Counted from the first letter of the stretch, positions 1 through 5,635 are shown. The stretch: DNA of 5,856 nt from DASXTB01 sp036505615 (GCA_036505615.1 DASXTB010000426.1:1-5856), one strand, 5' to 3'. Numbers and translations are program-made. Notes: a model not told the origin generated them from the letters alone.

Positions 1-1091
1 GTCCTGTTGTGCAGGACATCGATGATGTTGGCCTTCGTGGCAGATACTTCATCTACTAGCTTCTTCAAATTTCCCGGCGCGTCGATCACATTGACCGAGA
101 AGCGCAGAAACCTTCCGGACTTGGCCAAGCCTCGCGTAATGATGGTAGAGAGAGTGTTGATGTCTATGTTGCCGCCACTGAGAATTGCCACCACTTTCTT
201 GCTTTTTAGGTTCGGCACTTTCTCTCCCAGCAAAGCCGCAACTGACGCGGCGCCTGCTCCCTCGCATACCAGCTTGTTCCGTTCCAGAAGATGAAGGATG
301 GCATCGGCGATTTCGTTATCTGAGACCAAAACCATGTCGTCGACATGGTCACGGATCACTTCAAGATTAATTTCCCCCGGACACTTGATGGCAATACCCT
401 CGGCTATTGTGGGACCCAAGTATATCTGAACGGGTTTTTGGGCCCTGAAGGACTCGACGGCCGCAGGGGCGTTTTCTGCTTGTACTCCGATGACTGTTGC
501 CGACGAGCGCACAGATTTGGCGGCCAACGCCACGCCTGCGATTAACCCGCCTCCTCCTACCGGACACACGATGGCGTCCAGGTCGGGTAAATCTTCAACG
601 ATTTCCACACCGACGGTTGCCGCGCCGTGAATGATTTCCCAGTCATCGTATCCATGAATGTAAGTGAGCTGCTCTTCCTCCTGAAATCTGCGCGCTTCCT
701 CGAAGGCGCTCTCAAATGTGTTTCCACGCAAGACTACTTCGGCGCCATAGTGTCGAGTGGCTTCCACCTTCGCCAAAGGAGTGCTTTCGGGCATAAAAAT
801 GAAGGAAGGGTAACCGAGATTGTGGGCCGCATATGCGACCCCTTGAGCATGGTTCCCAGCCGAGGTTGTCACCACTCCTTTCCTGCCTACCGCCGGATCC
901 AGGCGGCAGAGCTTGATGTAGGCCCCACGAATTTTAAAGGAGCCGGTGCGCTGAAAAAGTTCCTCCTTCAGGTGAACCTGGAATCCGGTCAACTGCGACA
1001 ATGTTGCATCCGCCATCAGGGGCGTGCGCCTGGCGACTTCGTACACTCGTTTGCAGGCGGACTGGATAGCGCTCTCGTGGTCGGTGGTCAC
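1..1091 (-). CDS. ilvA: Threonine ammonia-lyase (threonine dehydratase) with ACT domain, C-terminus cut by window edge
   Basis: This is a fold-type II PLP enzyme that deaminates L-threonine (and usually L-serine) to 2-oxobutyrate and ammonia in the cytoplasm. Reading down from 1091 gives 363 codons without a stop. The PLP lysine lies in TGSFKIRGA (K53). SAGNHAQG (77-84) matches the substrate/cofactor loop, GGGGL (179-183) the phosphate-binding glycine loop, and SGGNID (305-310) the serine that contacts the pyridine nitrogen. From about residue 325 an ACT-type regulatory domain begins and is still open at base 1 (ending DVLHNR); about 40 residues are probably missing. The GTG at 1091 is the first start after an in-frame TGA at 1104-1106. 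No good ribosome binding site sits at the right distance: AAGAGG at 1112-1117 is 20 nt away. The single ACT domain and similarity to TdcB leave the biosynthetic (IlvA) or catabolic (TdcB-like) role open. The usual GQGT segment is replaced by GAAT near residue 156. The gene is divergent from the PH-domain gene. Confidence 0.93.
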   Translation of the reverse strand, partial: MTTDHESAIQSACKRVYEVARRTPLMADATLSQLTGFQVHLKEELFQRTGSFKIRGAYIKLCRLDPAVGRKGVVTTSAGNHAQGVAYAAHNLGYPSFIFMPESTPLAKVEATRHYGAEVVLRGNTFESAFEEARRFQEEEQLTYIHGYDDWEIIHGAATVGVEIVEDLPDLDAIVCPVGGGGLIAGVALAAKSVRSSATVIGVQAENAPAAVESFRAQKPVQIYLGPTIAEGIAIKCPGEINLEVIRDHVDDMVLVSDNEIADAILHLLERNKLVCEGAGAASVAALLGEKVPNLKSKKVVAILSGGNIDINTLSTIITRGLAKSGRFLRFSVNVIDAPGNLKKLVDEVSATKANIIDVLHNR

Positions 1092-1140
1092 CCGGCAAGA
1101 GTATCAGCGGACCTCTTAACTGGGCAAGTCAGCGTGAAGG

Positions 1141-1276
1141 CAGGAAGCAGGAGACAGACGGCAGGAAGCAGGAGGCAGACGGCAGGAGGCAGGAGGCAGA
1201 CGGCAGGAGGCAGGAGGCAGACGGCAGGAAGCAGGAGGCAGAAGGCAGGAAGCAGAAGGCAGACGGCAGGCAGGCA
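1141..1276. repeat. Tandem array, six 21-bp units each made of three heptamers
   Basis: Six units of exactly 21 bp begin at 1141, 1162, 1183, 1204, 1225 and 1246, followed by a decayed partial unit from 1267. Each unit is three heptamers of the type CAGGAAG, CAGGAGG, CAGACGG. Units differ from each other by one or a few transitions, plus an A in place of C in the last heptamer of unit five. The array lies in the divergent intergenic region, 50 bp before the threonine ammonia-lyase start and about 60 bp before the PH-protein ATG. Because 21 is a multiple of 3, frames on both strands stay open through it and yield low-complexity pseudo-peptides such as repeated SRRQTAG; these are not taken as genes. 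Confidence 0.95.
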
Positions 1277-1299
1277 CTAGAAAAGCACCAACAACTTCT

Positions 1300-1319
1300 G
1301 TTAACCTGCCATTGTTAAC
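1300..1319 (+). promoter_or_regulatory. GTTAAC-N8-GTTAAC motif upstream of the PH-domain gene
   Basis: Two perfect GTTAAC hexamers are separated by 8 bp (CTGCCATT) and end exactly 15 nt before the ATG at 1335. Each hexamer is itself palindromic, so the motif is both a direct and an inverted repeat. The same geometry, with the same 15-nt distance to the ATG, occurs upstream of typA on the other strand (5075-5094). The 14-bp spacing is also twice seven, so it may be a remnant of the heptad repeats common in this region rather than an operator. The function is unproven. Confidence 0.4.
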
Positions 1320-1334
1320 TGCACGGTAAGAGCA

Positions 1335-1928
1335 ATGACGTTCAGAAAAGAACAGCTTCAGCAAGGCGAAGCGATTATTATCGACACCCACCCTCATTTC
1401 GTCACTGTCGTTGTCTCATTTGCCTTGCTTGTGGTGGCAACTCTGGTTGCAATCGGCCTGGCCAATTGGAAGGGAGAAGGCCTTTATCTATTAATTATCG
1501 TCCCGTTCGGGATCTGGTTCTTCGTCAAGTGGCTCAACCGAATAAGTCACGAATACATTGTCACCAACTTTCGAGTGGTCAAACAGCAGGGGCTGTTCAC
1601 CAAGGCATCAGTAGATGCGCCGCTTGACCACATCAATAACATCTTCCACGAGCAGAATTTCTTTCAAAAACTCATCGACAACGGCAAGGTGGCCTTGGAA
1701 ACCGCAAGCGAACTGGGAATGGTTGAATTCCCGAATGTGCCGCATCCAGTCGCGTTCAAGAATTCCATTGTAGCTCAACGGGAACATTACCGCTCCGCGA
1801 GTGGCAGCGGCGGCGCCGCGCTCAGCCCAGTCGAGGCGCTGGAACGCCTCGCCAAACTGAAGGAACAAGGTTTTGTGACCGAGGAGGAGTTCCAGGCGAA
1901 GAAAAAGAAGCTGCTCGAACAAATGTAG
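1335..1928 (+). CDS. Membrane protein with bacterial PH-like (YdbS/YdbT-type) domain and C-terminal SHOCT domain
   Basis: The protein has 197 residues. After a short polar N-terminus come two hydrophobic helices (about 22-43 and 48-68) that should form a membrane hairpin. A bPH2-type domain follows (about 71-150), recognisable from the HEYIVTNFRVVKQQGLF strand pair, the D-H-I-N-N-I segment (98-103) and GKVALETA (117-124). A Gly/Ser-rich linker (154-163) leads to a SHOCT module (about 164-197) with the usual pattern L-x-x-L-K-E-Q-G-x-V-T-E-E-E-F-x-x-K-K-x-x-L-L. Proteins of this build are common in bacteria. Their biochemical role is poorly known, and SHOCT is thought to mediate oligomer or partner contacts. 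The ATG has only a weak purine stretch (GGTAAGAG) before it. A GTTAAC pair ends 15 nt upstream, and a heptad array starts 11 bp after the stop. The family call is firm; the function is not. Confidence 0.88.
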   Translation: MTFRKEQLQQGEAIIIDTHPHFVTVVVSFALLVVATLVAIGLANWKGEGLYLLIIVPFGIWFFVKWLNRISHEYIVTNFRVVKQQGLFTKASVDAPLDHINNIFHEQNFFQKLIDNGKVALETASELGMVEFPNVPHPVAFKNSIVAQREHYRSASGSGGAALSPVEALERLAKLKEQGFVTEEEFQAKKKKLLEQM

Positions 1929-1938
1929 CGGCTACCGC

Positions 1939-2057
1939 CGAACGTCGAAAGTCCAAAGTCGAAAGTCCAACGTCGAAGGTCGCGAGTCGAAAGTCGAACG
2001 TCGAAAGTCCAAGGTCCAAGGTCGAAAGTCGAAAGTCGAAGGTCGAAAGGCGAAATC
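1939..2057. repeat. Heptad tandem array, 17 units of consensus CGAAAGT
   Basis: Seventeen consecutive 7-bp units in unbroken phase fill 119 bp. The consensus is C(G/C)AA(A/G/C)GT, with variants CGAAAGT, CCAAAGT, CGAAGGT, CCAAGGT, CGAACGT and CGCGAGT; the last two units are decayed. The array starts 11 bp after the PH-gene stop codon. It is the left arm of an inverted pair: bases 2030-2049 are the exact reverse complement of 2122-2141 in the array on the other side of the AT-rich spacer. It contains no credible coding sequence, although frames on the minus strand stay open and give low-complexity peptides. Confidence 0.95.
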
Positions 2058-2079
2058 CGGCGCTCTGGGAGACTTGCCA

Positions 2080-2090
2080 TACTAATAATT
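2080..2090 (+). promoter_or_regulatory. Possible -10 region for mutY in the AT-rich spacer between inverted arrays
   Basis: The only AT-rich stretch between the PH gene and mutY is TACTAATAATT, centred in the 41-bp spacer between the two heptad arrays. It contains TAATAAT, resembling a -10 hexamer. No clear TTGACA-like -35 lies 16-18 bp upstream, where the sequence is GC-rich and partly repeat. If transcription started just downstream, the mutY leader would consist almost entirely of the right-hand heptad array. This is tentative. Confidence 0.22.
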
Positions 2091-2098
2091 GGCTCGTG

Positions 2099-2169
2099 AC
2101 TCTCGACCCTTCGACCTTGGACTTTCGACCTTCGACTTTCGACCTGCGACCTGCGACTTGCGACGTGCA
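2099..2169. repeat. Heptad tandem array, about 10 units of ACTTTCG (inverted copy of the CGAAAGT family)
   Basis: About ten units run from 2099 to 2169: ACTCTCG, an 8-bp unit ACCCTTCG, then ACCTTGG, ACTTTCG, ACCTTCG, ACTTTCG, ACCTGCG twice, ACTTGCG and ACGTGCA. The consensus is the reverse complement of the array at 1939-2057, so the two can form a long foldback around a 41-bp spacer. The last unit ends one base before the mutY ATG at 2171. The ribosome-binding region of mutY is therefore repeat DNA without a recognisable Shine-Dalgarno sequence. Confidence 0.93.
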
Positions 2170-2170
2170 T

Positions 2171-3178
2171 ATGGCCTCAAACCGCGGTTTCCAGAAAAAA
2201 TTACTTACCTGGTTCAAGCAGAACAAGCGCGATCTCCCCTGGCGCAGGACTCGCGATCCTTACCTCATCTGGATCTCCGAAGTGATGCTGCAGCAGACGC
2301 AGGTTAAGACTGTGCTGCCCTACTACGAACGCTTTGTTGCCAGATTTCCCGACTTGCAATCCCTTTCACAAGCCAGCGAAAGCGAAGTCGTTGCCGCCTG
2401 GTCGGGGCTGGGCTATTACAGCCGGGCTCGAAACCTTCACCGGGCCGCCAGGGCGATAGTGGCCAATGGTCCGGGATTCCCCAAAGAATTCAGCGCCATA
2501 CTGCAACTTCCGGGCATAGGCCGATACACGGCCGGCGCCATTGCCAGCATCGCCTTCGGCGCCAGATATCCGGTCGTGGACGGGAATGTGCGACGCTTCC
2601 TTTCGCGCTATTTTGGGAGAGCGTTAGATGAAAGCGAATGCTGGCCGATCGCACAATCTCTGCTTCCGGAAAGAAATGCCGGCGATTTCAACCAAGCTCT
2701 GATGGAAATCGGAGCCACTATCTGCAAGCCCGATGATCCCCTATGTCTGCTCTGCCCGCTGAGCGAAGGCTGCCAAACCAAGGGAAGGCCTCTCCCAGGC
2801 CTTCGCAAGTCTGTACCAGCAGTCCGTCAAAACATGGCGATGCTGGCACTTCGGAAAAAGGAGAAATTCTGGATGGAAGACCGTGGGCCTGAGCCGGAAT
2901 TGCTTAGAAACCTTTGGTGTTTTCCCATGCAATTGGGAGCCGAGCCCGCCGACGCCCTCGCGCGCCGATTACTGGCTCGTTTCGGAGTGCGCAGGGCCAA
3001 ACAAGTCGGGCATTTCACACATTCCATTATGAAGTATCGATTTCAGATTTCGCTCCTATCAGCCGCGGCCCGTGGAGGAACTGCCGGCAAGGGAGCGTGG
3101 GTTCATCCAAGAGATTTTCAAGAATACCCGCATTCTTCGTTGGTCAAGAAGGCAATGCGGCTGGTTCAAAACCAATGA
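2171..3178 (+). CDS. mutY: Adenine DNA glycosylase MutY (A/8-oxoG mismatch repair)
   Basis: MutY removes adenine mispaired with 8-oxoguanine, starting base excision repair of oxidative damage. The protein has 335 residues from the ATG at 2171, near the usual bacterial size. In order: catalytic Glu37 in SEVMLQQTQV; the helix-hairpin-helix LPGIGRYTAGA (113-123) with the GPD-type Asp137 in VVDGNVRR; a complete 4Fe-4S loop C-X6-C-X2-C-X5-C at C185, C192, C195 and C201; then the Nudix-like C-terminal domain that recognises 8-oxoG, with LWCFP (248-252) and the FTH version of the F-S-H loop (282-284). The frame is open back to a GTG at 2096, but those 25 extra codons are heptad-array DNA. The family also starts near F-x-x-x-L-x-x-W-F, so 2171 is preferred. 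No Shine-Dalgarno is visible. The gene is convergent with typA across an 80-bp palindrome that begins right after the stop. Confidence 0.96.
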   Translation: MASNRGFQKKLLTWFKQNKRDLPWRRTRDPYLIWISEVMLQQTQVKTVLPYYERFVARFPDLQSLSQASESEVVAAWSGLGYYSRARNLHRAARAIVANGPGFPKEFSAILQLPGIGRYTAGAIASIAFGARYPVVDGNVRRFLSRYFGRALDESECWPIAQSLLPERNAGDFNQALMEIGATICKPDDPLCLLCPLSEGCQTKGRPLPGLRKSVPAVRQNMAMLALRKKEKFWMEDRGPEPELLRNLWCFPMQLGAEPADALARRLLARFGVRRAKQVGHFTHSIMKYRFQISLLSAAARGGTAGKGAWVHPRDFQEYPHSSLVKKAMRLVQNQ

Positions 3179-3258
3179 AACCACGGGGGACACTGGGGAC
3201 ACCGGGAAATTAATTCATAATTTCGAAAGCCCTTCCGGTCCCAGTGTCCCCCGTGGTT
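3179..3258. terminator. 80-bp palindrome between convergent mutY and typA, probable bidirectional terminator
   Basis: Bases 3179-3197 and 3240-3258 form a perfect 19-bp inverted repeat beginning AACCACGGGGG. After a 3-nt bulge the fold continues with ACCGGGA (3201-3207) against TTCCGGT (3233-3239), with one G-U pair. AAATTA/TAATTT (3207-3212 and 3218-3223) makes an alternative inner AT stem. The left arm touches the mutY TGA, and the right arm ends 19 bp from the typA stop. Neither side has a strong T-run, so an intrinsic terminator in the classical sense is doubtful. The position between two convergent stops still fits transcription end or RNA stabilisation. The left arm also carries a 9-bp direct repeat (GGACACTGG, GGACACCGG). 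Confidence 0.6.
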
Positions 3259-3277
3259 GATAGTCTTGGGACGCACT

Positions 3278-5059
3278 TCACCTTTTATTTGACTGCAAAA
3301 TTTTTTTTCTCAAACGGATCGACCTCGGCGTCACTTCCACCAGTTCTTCATCATTAATGAATTCAATCGCCTGTTCCAGATTCAGATTACGAAATGGAAT
3401 CAGCCTGATGGCTTCGTCCGCCGTGGACGCGCGCATGTTGGTGAGCTTTTTTTCTCGAACCACATTCACGTCCAAGTCGGCTGGGCGAGCGTTCTCTCCC
3501 ACAATCATCCCTCCGTAAACCGGCGTTCTCGGTCCGATAAACAGTTCTCCCCGCTCCTGCAGATTGTAAAGCGCGTAGGCTGTGCTTTCCCCTGGGCGAT
3601 CCGCGACCAGCACGCCTGTGGGACGCGCTGGAATCTCTCCCTGCCACGGCACGTAGCCATGGAACAGAGTGTTCATGATCGCTGTGCCCCGCGTGTCGGT
3701 CATCAATTCCGAACGCAGACCGATCAACCCTCTGGAGGGGATTTCAAACTCCAGCCGCACGCGCCCACTTCCGTGGTTGACCATCTTGAGCAGTTGCGCC
3801 TTGCGCACGCCCGTCTTTTCCATGAGCGCCCCTACGTAGATCTCCGGGCAGTCAATCAGCAGCAATTCCTGCGGCTCATGAACAATCCCATGAATGTCTT
3901 TTCGAATGATCTCCGGTCTGCTGACCTGCAATTCGTAACCTTCGCGCCGCATCATTTCTATCAGGATCGCCAGTTGAAGCTCACCTCTGCCCATGACCTT
4001 GAATGATTCCGTCGTCTCGGTGGCTTCTGCTCGCAGGGAGACATTTGTGAGTAGTTCCTTCTCCAGGCGCTCTTTCAGTTTACGCGAGGTCACATGCTCC
4101 CCTTCTCGGCCGGCAAAGGGCGAGCTGTTCACTGAAAAAATGATTGCTATGGTTGGCTCGTCCACCTGGATTGGCGGCAGCGGCTTCGGATCGTCAAAAT
4201 CCGTGATACTTTCTCCGATGGTCACCTGTTCTATTCCTGCCAGGGCAACGATATCCCCGGCGACCGCCCTCTCTACTTCACGCCTCTTCAAACCCTCGAA
4301 GGTGAATATCGTGGTGATTTTGGCATCCGCCAATTCTCCATCCACACGCGCCACCTTGACCTGCTGGTTGACCGAGATGGTCCCATTGAAGACCCGACCG
4401 ATGGCGAGACGGCCGAGATAGTCGCTGTAGTCCAAATTCGACACCAGAAACTGCAGCCGTGAGTCGGGATCGCCGGCTGCCGGCGGCAGGATTTTCTCGA
4501 TGGATTCAAAAAGCGGCCTGAGATCTGTTCCCGGCTTGTCCGGGGCCCGCTGCGCGATTCCTAGCTTCGCGTTGGTGTAAAGAATGGGAAACTCGAGCTG
4601 CTCATCGGAGGCATCCAGGTCGATGAACAAATCATAAATCTCGTTGATCACCTGCGGGATTCGGGCGTCAGCGCGGTCGATCTTATTGATCACGACCAAG
4701 ATAGGAAGCTTGCGTTCAAGCGCTTTGCGAAGGACGTAGCGCGTCTGAGGCAGAGGTCCTTCGCTTGCGTCGACCAGCAGCATGGCTCCATCAACGATCT
4801 CCAGCGTGCGTTCCACTTCGCCTCCAAAATCGCTGTGCCCGGGCGTATCCACGATGTTGATCTTGGATCCATTGAAAAAGATGGCCGTGTTTTTGGCCAT
4901 AATGGTGATTCCCCGCTCGCGCTCCAGATCGATGGAATCCATCACTCGCTCACGCACTATCTCGTTGCTTCGGAAAACCCCGCTCTGCTTGAGCATGGCA
5001 TCCAGGAGCGTAGTTTTGCCGTGATCAACGTGGGCAATAATAGCGATGTTGCGGATCAT
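3278..5059 (-). CDS. typA: Ribosome-associated translational GTPase TypA/BipA
   Basis: This is a complete protein of 593 residues (family about 600-615). TypA binds the ribosome in the manner of EF-G and helps 50S assembly and stress or low-temperature growth. The GTPase domain (1-195) shows the P-loop AHVDHGKTT (9-17), the switch I motif RGITI (49-53), DTPGH (71-75) and NKID (125-128). The G5 position reads TNAK rather than the common SA. An EF-Tu-like beta-barrel (about 205-295), two EF-G-like alpha/beta domains (about 300-390 and 395-480, with NSSPFAGREG at 311-320 and RGLIGLRSE at 443-451) and the TypA-specific C-terminal domain (to 593, with KKLTNMRAS at 537-545) follow. The ATG at 5057-5059 is preceded by GGTGGA (4-nt gap) and directly by an in-frame TGA, which closes a tiny ATG-GTG-GAT-TGA frame. 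A GTTAAC pair ends 15 nt upstream. A run of eight A falls in the codons for residues 583-586. Confidence 0.97.
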   Translation of the reverse strand: MIRNIAIIAHVDHGKTTLLDAMLKQSGVFRSNEIVRERVMDSIDLERERGITIMAKNTAIFFNGSKINIVDTPGHSDFGGEVERTLEIVDGAMLLVDASEGPLPQTRYVLRKALERKLPILVVINKIDRADARIPQVINEIYDLFIDLDASDEQLEFPILYTNAKLGIAQRAPDKPGTDLRPLFESIEKILPPAAGDPDSRLQFLVSNLDYSDYLGRLAIGRVFNGTISVNQQVKVARVDGELADAKITTIFTFEGLKRREVERAVAGDIVALAGIEQVTIGESITDFDDPKPLPPIQVDEPTIAIIFSVNSSPFAGREGEHVTSRKLKERLEKELLTNVSLRAEATETTESFKVMGRGELQLAILIEMMRREGYELQVSRPEIIRKDIHGIVHEPQELLLIDCPEIYVGALMEKTGVRKAQLLKMVNHGSGRVRLEFEIPSRGLIGLRSELMTDTRGTAIMNTLFHGYVPWQGEIPARPTGVLVADRPGESTAYALYNLQERGELFIGPRTPVYGGMIVGENARPADLDVNVVREKKLTNMRASTADEAIRLIPFRNLNLEQAIEFINDEELVEVTPRSIRLRKKILQSNKR

Positions 5060-5073
5060 TCAATCCACCATTC

Positions 5074-5247
5074 AGTTAACAGGAACGAGTTAACTCTTAG
5101 CTGTCGGCTCTCAGCCTTCGCCGTCAGCTAACAGCAATCAGTTTCCGGCTCTTAGGTGTTTAGGTCGCCGTTGTTAGTCTGCCGCTTTGAGCTTCCAGTT
5201 GAAACCTGATGGCTGGTTGCTGATAGCTGATGGCTGACAGCTACTTA
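5074..5247. repeat. Inverted pair of degenerate heptad arrays upstream of typA (AGCTNTC / CTGATGG family)
   Basis: The left arm (5074-5153) can be read as degenerate 7-mers: AGTTAAC, AGGAACG, AGTTAAC, a 4-bp slip, then AGCTGTC, GGCTCTC, AGCCTTC, a 6-mer, AGCTAAC, AGCAATC, AGTTTCC, GGCTCTT. The right arm (5206-5240) is CTGATGG, CTGGTTG, CTGATAG, CTGATGG, CTGACAG in perfect phase, with weaker units on both sides. The arms are mutually inverted: TAGCTGTC at 5098-5105 is the exact reverse complement of 5236-5243, and the 17 bp at 5125-5141 match the reverse complement of 5213-5229 at 15 positions. The spacer (about 5154-5191) is unremarkable. The arms are more diverged than those before mutY, suggesting an older element. 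Confidence 0.75.
5075..5094 (-). promoter_or_regulatory. GTTAAC-N8-GTTAAC motif upstream of typA
   Basis: Two GTTAAC hexamers flank an 8-bp spacer (TCGTTCCT on the coding strand) and end exactly 15 nt before the typA ATG. The PH-domain gene has the same arrangement at the same distance. On the coding strand both also share TGTTAACTG, and GGT at the same position in the 15-nt gap, while the 8-bp spacers differ. It overlaps the edge of a heptad array, so repeat origin is an alternative to a regulatory site. Confidence 0.4.
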
Positions 5248-5336
5248 ACAAGAGCAAGAATACCAGTTGTCAGTTTGAAATTGCCACTGGACGATCCAGA
5301 TCGCTCAAAGGGGTGAGACTCTCGATCATCAAGGAG

Positions 5337-5412
5337 GGACGGACGGGGACGGACGGGGGACGGACGGTGGGGACGGACGGTGGGGGACGGACGGTGGGTG
5401 GGGGACGGACGG
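5337..5412 (+). repeat. G-rich array: six GGACGGACGG cores with lengthening spacers
   Basis: The 10-bp core GGACGGACGG occurs at 5337, 5347, 5358, 5371, 5385 and 5403. The spacers between cores grow in order: none, G, TGG, TGGG, TGGGTGGG. The plus strand thus has several runs of 3-5 G and could form G-quadruplexes; the minus strand is C-rich. The minus-strand frame through it gives a proline/arginine-rich peptide without start context or family likeness, so it is not called as coding. It lies in the long non-coding stretch between typA and the next minus-strand gene. Confidence 0.92.
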
Positions 5413-5635
5413 TGCGTCTCACAATCTGCGGCGGGAAAGTGATAGATCACGGAGGCTTACTGGATCTCCGATACTGTTTTCCGGACTGAATTACCGAGCT
5501 GATGGCTGTAAAAGGGACTTGTGGGATTGCAGAATCTCGCCCACCTGAGACGTTCCGAGACCGTTGTCAAGAAATCTGACGGTTGGAAGCAGGAGCGAAG
5601 ACGGCCAAGACAGCTTCATGCGTGCTGGCTGGCGC
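5413..5635. other. Non-coding stretch with no recognised feature
   Basis: Between the G-rich array and the terminator I see no credible gene, tRNA or repeat. Short frames here have no family likeness or start context. Together with the arrays at 5074-5412 this makes about 650 bp between the upstream gene end and the typA start. The typA promoter should lie somewhere in it, but no convincing -35/-10 pair could be picked. Confidence 0.5.

Noticed and set aside
627..1280. Long plus-strand open frame (217 codons) through the threonine ammonia-lyase and the 21-bp array
   Set aside because: It is antisense to a well-supported enzyme, and its tail is only array-encoded SRRQTAG repeats; no family likeness.
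1300..1319. CtrA-type site (TTAA-N7-TTAA)
   Set aside because: The spacing between TTAA cores is 10 bp in both motifs, not 7, and nothing else points to an alphaproteobacterium.
1141..2169. CRISPR array
   Set aside because: Units are contiguous 7- or 21-bp repeats with no unique spacers, and there are no cas genes nearby.
1939..2169. MITE or insertion-sequence ends for the inverted arrays
   Set aside because: Arms are tandem heptads rather than defined terminal inverted repeats, no target-site duplication is visible, and there is no transposase.
1787..2226. Two minus-strand open frames across the CGAAAGT/ACTTTCG arrays
   Set aside because: They encode only low-complexity heptad peptides (LSTFDLR-like) and overlap the PH gene end and mutY start; open because of repeat composition.
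3659..4421. Plus-strand open frames inside typA
   Set aside because: Antisense shadows of a complete, well-conserved TypA coding sequence.
5241..5450. Minus-strand proline-rich small protein over the G-rich array
   Set aside because: The Pro/Arg/Ser pattern is simply the translated C-rich repeat; no ribosome binding site and no conserved domain.
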